A DNA stretch of 64,000 nucleotides from assembly GCA_018613055.1 (NCBI GenBank), contig JAGGQZ010000020.1, positions 124,001 to 188,000 of the forward strand, written 5' to 3'. This document shows positions 14,841-26,800 of this stretch, one piece after another. The notes under the pieces were generated by a model. That model searched no databases and had not been told where the DNA came from. It saw nothing but the letters and a program-made list of their open reading frames with translations. This stretch comes from Chryseobacterium sp. ISL-80. Lineage in GTDB: Bacteria > Bacillota > Bacilli > Bacillales > Cytobacillaceae. Position numbers and translations under genes: made by a program. The first letter of the stretch is position 1, and each line of letters opens with the position of its first letter.

Positions 14841-17603
14841 TCAACCAGTATTCCTTAAACCAGCGGCAACTCCACTGATTGTCAATAAAACCTGGGTCAA
14901 TAATTCATCATCTGGATTTTCATCCTTGCGAAGTTCTTTGATCAATTCCACTTGAATGAAGTTTAGTGGATCGACATATGGATTTCGCCTATGGACAGAA
15001 TCTTTGATGTTCGGTGTATGGTCAAGCAGCTCTTCATCCTCTGAGATTTGGAGAAGAATATTCCTTGTCCGTTCATATTCCTCTAGGATATTACTGAAGA
15101 TACGGTCGGCAATGGATTTGTCCTCTACAAGGGACGTATACTCCTGGGCAGTAGTAATATCCGCTTTCATCAAAGCCATCTGCAGATTATCAACCGTGCT
15201 GCGGAAGAATGGCCATTCAGCGTACATTTCCTGCAAAAGCTTAAGATTCTCCGGACTTTCCTCTGCAAAGCTCTGCAGCCCAGATCCAGCTGCATACCAA
15301 GCCGGGAATAGTTGTCTGCTCTGTGTCCAGGCGAATACCCATGGAATAGCACGCAAATTTTCGAATTTGCTGCTGTTTTTACGGCTCATTGGCCGTGAAC
15401 CGATATTAAGCTCCGCAAGCTCTTTAAGCGGGGTTGCCTGATTGAAATATACAAGGAAATCGGGATCCTCGAATACCAGGGATTGATATTTTTTTAACGA
15501 AACAGCAGAAATTTGTTCAATCGCATCTACCCATCTTTTATCGCGGAGGTGCCCCTGTTCCGATTCTTTCAACACATTGGCTGCCGCCTTCATCATCGTC
15601 GAAGTAGCTTGCTCAAGACTTCTATAAGCGATGTCTTTCAACAGGTATCGGGATGAGAGAACCTCCCCTTGTTCGGTGATTTTCACGCCCTGGCCGAGTG
15701 TCTCAACCGGCTGTGAAAGAAGGCTTCTGTGTAATGGTCCGCCACCCCGTCCCAGTGATCCTCCTCGGCCATGGAAGAACTTGAGTGCGATTTGATATCT
15801 CTTTGCCATTTCATTAATCTCAAGCTGGGCCTTGTAAAGCTTCCAGTTTGCTGTCAAAGTTCCGCCATCCTTGCTTCCATCTGAGTATCCCAGCATGATT
15901 TCCTGCTGTTCGCCCATTTTCTTTAAGTGGTTGCGGTATAAAGGCAGATTGAATAATGTTTCCATTATCACTGGGCCAGCTGTCAAATCATCGATTGTTT
16001 CAAGAAGCGGAGCGACATTAAGATCCGATTCCAACGTTCCATCAGCATGGAGCCTGTAAATACCTGCTTCTTTGGCCAGTAACAGTACTTCAAGCAAATC
16101 ACTTGCAGATTGCGTCATACTAACAAGATAAACGGAGATCGAACGTTTGCCGAATTCCTTATGCGCCCGCTTGATCATCTGGAATACCTCAATCATTTGC
16201 TGTGTCTCTTTTGAGTAATCCTCATGAAGAAGCAGCACTGGCCTTGGATTTTCCAGAAGCTTCACAAGCAGTTCCTGCTTTTCACCTTCAGATAAAGCCG
16301 GATAATCCGAGGTGATCCCTACTTTTTTTAATATCTCGGCGATCGCTGCTTCATGTTCCCCGCTGTGGTTTCTGATATCAAGCGTGGCTAGGTGGAATCC
16401 GAATAGTTGTACTTGCCTGATCAATTTTTGTAGTGTTTTCAGTTCATGATGGACAGGATGGTGCTGATAAATGCTTCGTTTTATGATAAGAAGGTCATCG
16501 AGCAATTCTTCAGAAGCTTTGTAGCCAATATCCGATTTTCCTGCTTCTTTAAGCCTTTGAATAATGACCGCGAATTTTCGGCGGTACACCTCGCCTTCAA
16601 CATTCCACTTTTGATCCTCAGCCAGGTATTTTTCTTCATCCCGCTTGACGGATTCCAGTAATTCTTCACTTACAGCTGCTCTTGTAGTTGAATGGCTGAA
16701 TCGTTTCATCAAATCAACCAATACAGCTTTATATTTTTTCAACACAAGACGTCTTTGTCTTTGCAATGTTTCCCATGTAACCTCCGGTGTGACATTTGGA
16801 TTCCCATCCCTGTCACCGCCAATCCATGATCCAAAGCGCAGGAAATGAGGAACTTTCCATTCATGATCCGGATAATGGTCTTTCAAACTAGTTTCCACCT
16901 CTTGATGGATTTCAGGCAGGACATCGAACAATGTCTTGTCAAAATAATACAGTCCATTCCTGACTTCATCAATGACTGTCGGTTTGCGGTCTCTGAGTTC
17001 GTCTGTCTGCCACAGGACAGAAACCTCATTGAATAAGCTTTTCTCTACCTTTTCACGCTCTTTCTTGGATAACAGCGGATTATCAAGGCTTTTAAGGATA
17101 TCTGCAATCCTCTTCTGTATTTCAAGGATTGAGCGCTTGGTAGCTTCTGTAGGGTGGGCTGTGATGATCAATTCCAGCGAAATGGCATTGATGACATTTT
17201 GAATAATATCAGAGGATATATAATTGTCTTTTAGTGAAAGGATAGCGGCTTCAATTGAACCTGGTTGTGTGCTTATTTCTGACTCAAGCAGATAGTCGCG
17301 GCGTCTGCGGATCCTGTGGTTTTGTTCTGCTGCATTGATTAAATGGAAATACACAGAAAACGCGCGAATGATATTTTTTCTCATCGGAACAGACATTCCT
17401 GCTATTTCCGTTTTTAAAGCGGAGTATGTATCAGGGTCATTTTGATTTCTGAGCGTCTTGCACATTGCCCTGATCTTCTCTACTTTTTCAAACAATTCCA
17501 CTCCGCCATGATAGACAAGTATGTCCCCAAGGATGTTTCCAAGCATTTTCACATCCCGGCGCAATGGCAAACTGCTGTCATTTACTTCAATTCCTGATGT
17601 CAT
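14841..17603 (-). CDS. ppc: Phosphoenolpyruvate carboxylase
   Basis: 920 residues, the usual length for the enzyme that carboxylates phosphoenolpyruvate with bicarbonate to give oxaloacetate, refilling the TCA cycle. Diagnostic motifs are AHPTEATKRS with the catalytic histidine, GGDRDGNPNVT, LGYSDGSKDGG, FHGRGGSLGRGGGP and the C-terminal RNTG. The start ATG is preceded by AGGAAGGTGA. It is transcribed alone, with an upstream gap holding the terminator of the next minus-strand gene. Confidence 0.97.
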   Translation of the reverse strand: MTSGIEVNDSSLPLRRDVKMLGNILGDILVYHGGVELFEKVEKIRAMCKTLRNQNDPDTYSALKTEIAGMSVPMRKNIIRAFSVYFHLINAAEQNHRIRRRRDYLLESEISTQPGSIEAAILSLKDNYISSDIIQNVINAISLELIITAHPTEATKRSILEIQKRIADILKSLDNPLLSKKEREKVEKSLFNEVSVLWQTDELRDRKPTVIDEVRNGLYYFDKTLFDVLPEIHQEVETSLKDHYPDHEWKVPHFLRFGSWIGGDRDGNPNVTPEVTWETLQRQRRLVLKKYKAVLVDLMKRFSHSTTRAAVSEELLESVKRDEEKYLAEDQKWNVEGEVYRRKFAVIIQRLKEAGKSDIGYKASEELLDDLLIIKRSIYQHHPVHHELKTLQKLIRQVQLFGFHLATLDIRNHSGEHEAAIAEILKKVGITSDYPALSEGEKQELLVKLLENPRPVLLLHEDYSKETQQMIEVFQMIKRAHKEFGKRSISVYLVSMTQSASDLLEVLLLAKEAGIYRLHADGTLESDLNVAPLLETIDDLTAGPVIMETLFNLPLYRNHLKKMGEQQEIMLGYSDGSKDGGTLTANWKLYKAQLEINEMAKRYQIALKFFHGRGGSLGRGGGPLHRSLLSQPVETLGQGVKITEQGEVLSSRYLLKDIAYRSLEQATSTMMKAAANVLKESEQGHLRDKRWVDAIEQISAVSLKKYQSLVFEDPDFLVYFNQATPLKELAELNIGSRPMSRKNSSKFENLRAIPWVFAWTQSRQLFPAWYAAGSGLQSFAEESPENLKLLQEMYAEWPFFRSTVDNLQMALMKADITTAQEYTSLVEDKSIADRIFSNILEEYERTRNILLQISEDEELLDHTPNIKDSVHRRNPYVDPLNFIQVELIKELRKDENPDDELLTQVLLTISGVAAGLRNTG

Positions 17604-17780
17604 TTTGTCACCTTCCTAAAACTTGTGAGAATATTTTAAATATTAATATATCACAAAAGCACCTGCTTTGTGAAATGATAAGCATATTGAGAAAAAACAG
17701 CCAAAAATATTTGTTACTAAATAATCCCTAATTTTAGTTTAAGTACTACTATATCATAGTACCCGTAAATGTTCTTTTCA

Positions 17781-17813
17781 CAAACAAAAGGCTTCCCAAA
17801 AGGGGAAGCCTTT
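17781..17813 (-). terminator. Intrinsic terminator of the giant subtilase gene
   Basis: On the minus strand AAAGGCTTCCC pairs with GGGAAGCCTTT and is followed by TGTTTGTG, 33 bases past the stop codon. Confidence 0.8.
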
Positions 17814-17845
17814 ATGAATTGGTCGTTAGATGATAGGGTTTGGTG

Positions 17846-20800
17846 TCAGCTTGCTTTGTCTTTTTTCTCAGGTTTCCCGGTCACAATCAATTTCATTGTT
17901 TTTATTGCCTTTGTTTTACCTGCGAAGTTCTCGCTCTCTGCAATCAAAGTATGTGTACCATTATCCAGTTTCAGTTCGGCCTGGAAGGTACCGTCACGTC
18001 CTGTTTTAACAGTTTCAATCAGGATAATTTCATTTCCGTGTTTTTCGTAAATATTCACAGAGGTGCCCTTGGCGGCTGTCCCCTTTACCAAGGCAGGTTC
18101 TCCTTTCACCATCATTTCTTCTTGCTCCCATAATGGTTCTTCAGGGGTTTCCTGCTCTGCATCCTTCGACCAGCGCAGCGCATTTACGAATAAATTTCGC
18201 CCATTCTTCGTCCATCCATAATCAGGTCCGATCATATTGGTGACCGCAAATGAAGACATCAGCAAATGCATATGCTCCTTGCTTCTGAATTCGAACTCAA
18301 TCGAATCACCTTTTCTCTCACTATCGATATATAAGCTCGAAAGCGGTACACCTGAGTAATTTTTGAAAGTAGAGTAAGGACTTTTAGCGGTATGGATTTT
18401 GACCAGACCGTTCTCATCAAAACGAATGCCATCAAATATTGGGTGTCCATCGACACCATCGATATAAACAGCGCCTTCATTATAGCCCTGCTTATCGATT
18501 TCCGGACTGCCCACTAACTCATTCAACATTGGGATGGAACCTTCCTCGACACCCCATGTTCCTGTGAACACCAAGCTGGTTTTATTTTCATCGCTTTCCT
18601 CTATCAATTGTTGGAACTGTTCACTTGTTCCTTTGTTCGTATTGACCAGGATGACCTCATATTTCCCGACATTTCCGAGGATGTCCCAGCCTATTTCTTC
18701 TGCATACAGTTTTTGTTCATTCAGCAGATTTGAAATTGCTCCGTTTACGTCACCAAGCACAGCTGCTTCAAATGGATTCAATTCCAGGTTGAATTCCAAA
18801 TTATCGGAGCCTATAGTGAACTCGAAACTTTCCTGGAGATAACCTTCGGCAATTACCTGCAGTGTATAGTCACCAGGCAATAAGTCTTTAATTTGATAGG
18901 TTCCATCACCATTGGCGGAGCTTTCGGTCTTAAAGTCAGGCTCATCCTTTGGAATCAAAATCAATTCCGCTCCAGCTACCGGTTCCTTGCTTTTCTTTGA
19001 TGTGATGGCACCCTTCAAATCTGTTCCATCAATTGCTTCAAGGGTAAAGTGCAGATCAACACTGCTTCCCACATCTTCGACTTTCGCTTCCTTGGTCTGT
19101 TCTTTAAAGCCTCTTGCCTGGACTTTTAAGTTATACTCACCAACACCAATGCCAAATTTATACTGGCCAGCTTTATTAGTTGTCGTTTTGAGGCTGGTTC
19201 CCTCAATGGAGACAAGAGCTCCTGCAATCGGCTTCCCTTGACTGTCCTTTACTTCCCCAGTAATCTCTCCCTGGCTTGCTGTCAAGGCATAATCAATCGC
19301 ATTCAAGTATACCTTTTTAGCATTTTCCGTCCAGCGATCGTTCGGGTGGCCATATGCACTAATTTGAAGTGCAGAAAGAAGGATGTGGACACTATTGGAT
19401 GAACTGAACTTATAGCCAATCGTGCTCCCCAGTTCCCCCTTCTCAGGATTCGTCAGAGATGCAAGCGTCGTTCCGCTATAATTTGAATACACGGAGTACT
19501 GAACAACACCTTTAGGATTGACAAGGAGCTGGACCTCATCTCCTTTATTGAAACCTTTCAGGATAGGATGATTTTCTGCCACTTTCAAATTGAGCTCTTT
19601 GTCAACATAACTTCTTTCAAGGGATTCCGGATCACCGTATGCGTCACTAAGATCACCAATTGTCCCTCCATAATTCGCAGTGAAAATCATGCTGACTTCA
19701 TTCTCGTTCGCCTTTTCAACCATGGCCTTGAATCGATCTTCCTTCATGGTATAGGAAGTGTCATTGACAATGACTGCTTTATAATTTTGCAGGTTCTCTA
19801 TCAACCTTTCGTATTCCGTATATGGATAGAGTTCAAGATCATAACCATTTTCCTCTAGGAATGGCATGATTCTATCCTTCTGAGCAGGATTGGCAAGAAT
19901 CGCAATCTTCTCGGATTCAATAAGAGATGCATTAAAATCAGTTTGTTGCCCTTCTGTAATTTCGACTGACTGGTAAATCGGGCTATAGCCTGTCGCAATC
20001 ACTCTAACTTCGTAAGTATCTGCAGGCAGTGTCGTCTGATAATTTCCTTCCTCATTTGTCTTGACTGTCACCGGTGTGCCAATCACCTCTATTTTAGCTC
20101 CGGGAATCTCATCTTTTGTAGAGGCATCAACCATTTTACCTGCCAGGATCCCGGAATTGACAGGTTTGATGACAAAAGCTTCAGACACAGCTTTCCCATT
20201 GGTAATCGTTACAGTAAAATCTTTTGGCTCATGACCAAAAGCTTCCACAGTCAGCGAATAGGTTCCTTCCTCAAATGCAGCGAAGAAATTCCCTTTATCA
20301 TCTGTATGATAGGTTTTGCCCGTTTCCTTAACTTTGATCGAAGCCATGACTGGTCCAGTTTCATTCTGGACAGTACCATGGAGTTCACCGACAAGGGCGA
20401 CTTTCTCGTCGAGTGCCCAGTTCAGTGCATTATTCAAGAGACGCTCTCTTGCGGGGTCAAAGGAATCATTCGGCTTGAATACATGGCTGATTGTCATATT
20501 GGCGAGCAGGATTTCGACTGAATCGATTGTTCTGCCCTTGTATGCGACCATGCTTCCCTTTTCCCCGGTTGCGGTATGCGAGAAGTCGACGACAGTTTTA
20601 CCTGAATAACCGTCAAACCCATAATAGTAACCCGACTTTCCTGGAATCTTGACGGTATCCCCTATGTTGAATTCTTTTGTCAATGGGTGGTCTTCAAGTA
20701 CAGCCCCTTGTGCTCCGGCTTTGTTATTATGTTCAAAAATAGTTTTTGGATCCTGGTTAAATTCCTGCAAATAGCGAATGGAACCTCTTCCACCCGCCTG

Positions 20801-23800
20801 GCCAGTCCAAATGACCGATTTGCGTTTTTCATCCAGGGCTTTTTGGAATGCGAGGAAATCCTCCTTTGACGGGACAAGGCTCGGTGCATAATCCGAGTTG
20901 GCGAAAACAACATCCACCTCGTCCAATTTGTCTATATCCTGATAATTGAGGTACATCACCTTGTAACCTCTTTCCTCAAGATACTGCTTATACGATGTTC
21001 CCGAAGCAGTCAGGTCCACAATCACTCCAATTGTTGGAGAAGGACGTAATTTCACCTTCAGGGAAACTTTTTGTTGATCTGTCACCTTCAGGCTAACATC
21101 CTGGCGTACATATCCATCTTTTTCAATCCTTGCTGTGTAATCTCCCGGCTCAACCTTGGAGATCACATATTGTCCCTGTAAATTTGTCACTGCTTCTCTT
21201 GGTTTTCCCAGGATGGTGATCTTCGCACCCTCTAGAGCATTTCCATCCTTAGAATCTTCTACTGTTCCGGAAATCATTCCGACATTCTCAGCCGGAGAAA
21301 GCCTAATCTCCTTCGGTTCACTATCCACTTCTGCTTTAGCCTTCAAGGTTTGAGCACTATACCCATAGGCACTGATTTCAATATCGTATTCTCCTGGAAG
21401 GATGGCGATCGTAAAGCCTCCATCCTCGCTGCTTGACTGAGTCTGGAACGGCTGTCCCTTTACCTTGATATCCGCCTTCAAAGGAATGCCCTGTTCATCG
21501 ACAACCTTCCCGCTGATTACGGGATATTCGACATTGGCAGCCCATAATACCGAGTTGATCAGTAGCTGTTTTCCTTCCTCTGTGTAGTCTTTCGCTCCAT
21601 GATAATAACCAAAACCGTGGCCGCTCATCAGCAATTCTGCACTTCTGGCCGTCCGTGGTTTATAAGCGATTCCTAGACCATGGGAGGCATCAGAACCTTC
21701 ATGTTTGATTTCAGCCAGAGGATAACCGCTGTAGTCCTTGAAATATCCGATATAGCTGGCAGCCGGAGACAGGATTTCAAGCAATTCTCCATCTTTTGCT
21801 CCATTGAAGATAGGATGCTCTTCGAGAACTTTATATTGAGCAGCTTCTGTCGTTTTCCTTATTGTTTTCAGCTCTTTTGGATCATTCCTGTAACTCACAA
21901 GCTGCTTGATTCCGCCGCCCCAAACCGCATCACCGAAGATCAGGCTGGTCTGTGCTTTGTCGGCAGCAGCAAACATTTCATCGTTTATAGCTGATGAACT
22001 AGGATCATTGAAGAAAATAACATCAAACTCATTCATTTTTTCACTTAAGTCTGCAGGCTGTACATCCCTGACTTCAACTCCGATTTCTTTAAATAATGCC
22101 TTGAAGCTTTTCTCTGTTGAATAGTAGTCACCTACAACTCCAACAGATGGCATTGGATTGATTTTGATATCCAGATCCCCTGTATGACGTGCCACATCAA
22201 TGCTTTGCTTATTGGTGATGTACCCATCCTTGCTGAAAGTAATTTCGAATACCTCTTCCGCTAATCCTGAGATTGTATATCGTCCATTCGCTGTGGTCTT
22301 TACTTGTTCTACTGTTTCTCCCGTCTGGTTCTTCACAGAAACAAGGACGTCGGAAAGCTCCATGCCAGATACTGAATCCTTGACAATGCCTTCCAGGACA
22401 CCTTTTTCGGATTCACCAAGTGCGATTTGAACAGATGCTGGAGATCCATTGGCTACTGTGATCGTCTCTGACTTAGAGCCCAGCCCCTTCGAACGTACTT
22501 CCAGCTTAAAGGTTCCTTCATCATGGAAAAGGGCAAAGCTTCCGTTTTCGTCTGTTTTCGCTTTTACGCCAGTTTCCACTACTTCGATAGATGCTTCAAT
22601 AGGTTGTCCTGTTGAATTGGTTATTGTACCAGTGACCATTCCATATTTCGTGTTGTACAGGTAGTCAATGCTATTGAACAGGATTTGCTGCTGTCCGCGC
22701 AGCCAGGCTTTCGATGATTCCCATGGAACTGTAGCATGACTTGACAACAATAAATGGGCACTGTTTTCAGAGACAGCATTATAAGCGACACCCGACCCGA
22801 CAAAACCAAGATCGGTGCTTCCGATTTTTCCGATTGTCCTTCCTGAATACTGGTTGAACCAGGCAAAATCAGCGTTCTTTTCTAACACATTGATTCTGTC
22901 TCCTGCTTTGTATCCTTTGAAGATAGGATGTTCTGCTTCAACCTGGATTCTGATATCTCCAACATCATAATCATGGCCCAGCTCTTTAGGATTATTATAG
23001 AAGTCTTTTAAATGGTGAATGGATCCATAATTCCCCCCCCACTGGTCAGTGAAGATGATGCTGACATGATTCGCTTCTGCTTTTTCAACCAATTCTTTAA
23101 ACTGTGCCTCTGTTGGCTTGATTCCATCTGAACCATAGCCTCCATTTAAGTAAACCACTTTATAACGGCCGATTTCCCCAGCCACGTCCCATTCCCGCTC
23201 TTCAGCTGTATACCCATTTACGTTCAGCAGAGTCGTGATTTCACCCTTGTAATCATTCAAAACCGCAATGTCAATTGGCTGCAATTCGAATGTCATATCC
23301 GTATTTTCACCGGCTTTAACCACTATTTCCTTGCTGCCTGACTTAAATCCATTCATAGAGATCGAAGCAATGAAGGTTCCTTCAAACACTTCTTCTTGTG
23401 AAAACACCCCTTTGCTGTCTGTTTTACCCTTTACTGGTGATTCTTTTAATTCAACCCCTGCTCCCTCGACAGGCCTGCCAGTCCGCTGGTCTTTTACCTG
23501 GATGGAGAATGAGCCTTTAGCAGCATCTTTAAGTTCATAGTCTTTTGTTAAAACATACCCGGAAGATAACTCAACTTGTTCAGTAATTTGTTTTTTGCCG
23601 TAAGATGAGATCCGGATCGTATAATCTCCTGGAGTCTGTTCTAATAGAAAAGCCCCATTTTTATCTGTTTCAATTGAATTTCCTGTTTCCGCAACAGTGA
23701 CAGTACCCTGAATGGCATTTCCACTGGTATCTTTCAATGCACCTTTTACAGACGCTGGTGAATTGTAACTTTGAACACCGTTCTGGTAAGGCACGAATAC

Positions 23801-26800
23801 TTGCCCTGGAAGAATCGGAATACCAGAAGTACTGTAAACCGGAAGGCTGAAATCCTTCAATCTTTCACCGGTATATACATCAAGGACAGAAAGGTTTCCG
23901 CTTGTGCCTGCAAAGAATAGAAGCCCATTAGCGGATACAGAACCATTGTTCAGCGTCGTTCCGACGGCACGGTTGTTCCAGAGTTCCTCACCAGTTTTCG
24001 CATCAAAAGCGCGCAATGCAAGCTGTACAGCTGAACCGATCACAACGATATCTTCATAGACAATTGGAGACCCTGCCTGAGTATCTCCGATTCCGCCTGC
24101 TTTCCACTTTTCTTCGCCCGTTTTCGCATCCAGGGCATACAGTGTGCCGCCTTCTGTATTGAAATTGGTACCTGCAACAAAAAGTGTTCCTTTATCGTAT
24201 ACCGGCTTCGATGCAACTCCTTCATTGACAAGCGTTTTGCTCCATACTTCACTTCCGTCTTCTACACTAAGACCTCTTAGTTTTTGATTATCATAGCTGC
24301 CGATAAATAACATCCCGTCGCCTGCGCTTGGACCGAAATAAGCAGGTGCGCCAAGTTCAACGCTCCATTTCTTTTCTCCTGTTTCAGCATTCAACGCGAT
24401 CAGTTTTGCCTGTTCTCCAAGGTCCGATGCAACAAACAGTGTTCCGTCAATATATAAAGGAGATTCATAGACACCTATTGCACCTGTGTTTGCTGTCCAA
24501 ATAATGCTGCCTGATTTTAAATCGAGGGCATAAATCTTTCCATCCTGTCCGCCTGAAAGGTAGACTTTGTCCCCTTCTATCGTTGGTGAAGACCTATTTG
24601 AACTTCCAATCTTCACTGTCCATAGCTCTTTTCCGGTTATAGTATCCACGGCAATAACTGATCCGCTGTCAGTGACCAGAATCAATTTGCCTTTGGCTGT
24701 TGCAGGAGTGGAAAATAAAATCTGTCCTTTCCCTGTTGTATCATAGTTCCATCCTTCAACAAGGGCATCCAGGTCTATGGCGTTTCCGGAGACAGCATTC
24801 CGGTGCATATTGCCGTTAGCCATACTCCATTCTTTATTTGTCTGTGAGGCGTTCGCTTTGACCTTCAGTTCAAGAGAGAGATTCTTGCTGACTTCGATTT
24901 CCTTTGCCTGGCCAGTTATTCCTTCGCCGGAAATCTGGAGAGCATATTTCCCAGCTGGCAGATTCTTGATTTCAAACTTGCCGCCTGCATCCGTTCGATA
25001 AGTGGATAGAGGAGTTCCTTTTACCCTTACAAAGGCATAAGGAATTGTTTCTCCTTCTTCATTTGATACACTTCCTTTTACACTAAAAGTATCAGCATTC
25101 TCCAATACCCAGTTCACAGATTCTGTTTCGCCCTTCTTCAGCTGTATGGTGGATTCCAAATCCTTATAGCCAAAGGAAGTGACCTTGACATGATGGCTGC
25201 CTTCCCTGATTTTGAACTTGAAACTCCCCTCTTTTCCAATGTCATAGGACAAACCTTCTTCCGCTATTTCAAGTTTTCCAGGTAATGGCTTTCCATCCTT
25301 GTCAGTAAGCTTTCCGGCAAGTTCCCCGGCAAAGGCTGTTTCGGTGACAGCCTGGTAAATATTGATGATTCCGCTCCCATAAGAATCATTGGGCAGAGTA
25401 CCCATATGAGGTTCAACTCTGGCAGTCTGTTTAAGTGTTTCTTTTATCTGGTCCACTGTCAGGCCTGGATTCGCCTGCAATAAAAGCGCGATTGCCCCTG
25501 TGACATGCGGAGTGGCCATCGAGGTACCGCTGATCGTATTGTATTTTCCTTCATTTCGCTGTGATGGCCAGGCTGAATAGATCTTGTGGCCAGGAGCAGA
25601 GATATCCGGTTTGATAAGTCTCTGCTCATTTCCATTCTCATCCTTCCAAAAAACGGGACCCCGACTTGAAAAATAAGCTGTTTGATCATAAATATCTGTT
25701 GCACCTACAGCGAATGTTTCCGGAAAACTTCCCGGTGAACCAATTGTTTGTGAGCCAGGTCCATCGTTGCCAGCTGCAAAAGCTGGGAAAATCCCTGCTG
25801 AGACCCATGCTTTAACATCTTCATAAAATTCGAGATTATAAGTATTGGCATTTCCCCATGAATTGTTGACCACATCCGGAGCCTTTGAAGGGTCCCCGCC
25901 TGGAGCCATGAACCATTGGAATGCCTGATGGATGGCAGATAGGGTTGTCGAACCGCCGTCATTAAAGATTTTAGCGGCAATCCATTCAGCCTCAGGAGCT
26001 ACACCAATCGGCTCTCCGGCCCCTCCTCCAACTGCAGTGCCCGCTACGTGGGTTCCATGGCCAAATCCATCATTCGGCGTTTTATACCCCTGACCCGACA
26101 AGTCAATCCAGGAGTATTGATGGCTGCCGTCCCGACCGCGATAATTTTGCTTAAGGGCTTCATGGTTTCCATCAACTCCCGAGTCCATGATCCCAACGAC
26201 AATCCCTTCACCTTTCAACCCGTATTTTCCCCACACATTTGTGGCATGAATTTTTTCAAGTCCCCATTCAGGCAGTCGCGGAGGAGATTCTTCTACTGTC
26301 ACCTCCGGAAGGCTTAAGGTTTCGTCAAGGGAAATTTCCGCAATATCCTCACGTTTCTTCAATTCATCCAAAGCTTCCTTTGTGACCGAAGCAGTGATTC
26401 CATTGATGATCCAGAGTGTCTCTTTCTTTTTGGCTTTTCCCTTTGTCTCCATTGCTGAAAGTGCCTGCTGTAATCCCTTTTGGGAATTGTCCGCTTTTTC
26501 TTTGAGATGGTCTTGAATTGATTTTATTTTTTCTGCACGACTTTTCTTTTCTTTTACCTGGGGATAAATCTTGTTAAGATCAGGTTGTTCCTTCATCCTG
26601 ATGATGACATCAATTTCTTGCTTCTTCTCCAAGGCTTTAAGGAGAACTGCTTCCTTATCCTTTTCCTTTTCAGCCGCTGTTTGTTTATCACCTTTCAATG
26701 GTGGCGGTTCAATCCCCAGTCCATCTAACAGGTTCGTCAGCTCTTTATCATCGGCTGACGCAGTTTTGTTCTCTGTTGTTTTACTTGATTCATGTTCTTT

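Noticed and set aside
18259-26571. Many open frames antisense to the giant subtilase
   Set aside because: None has a ribosome site or recognisable family; they are by-products of the coding bias of the long gene.
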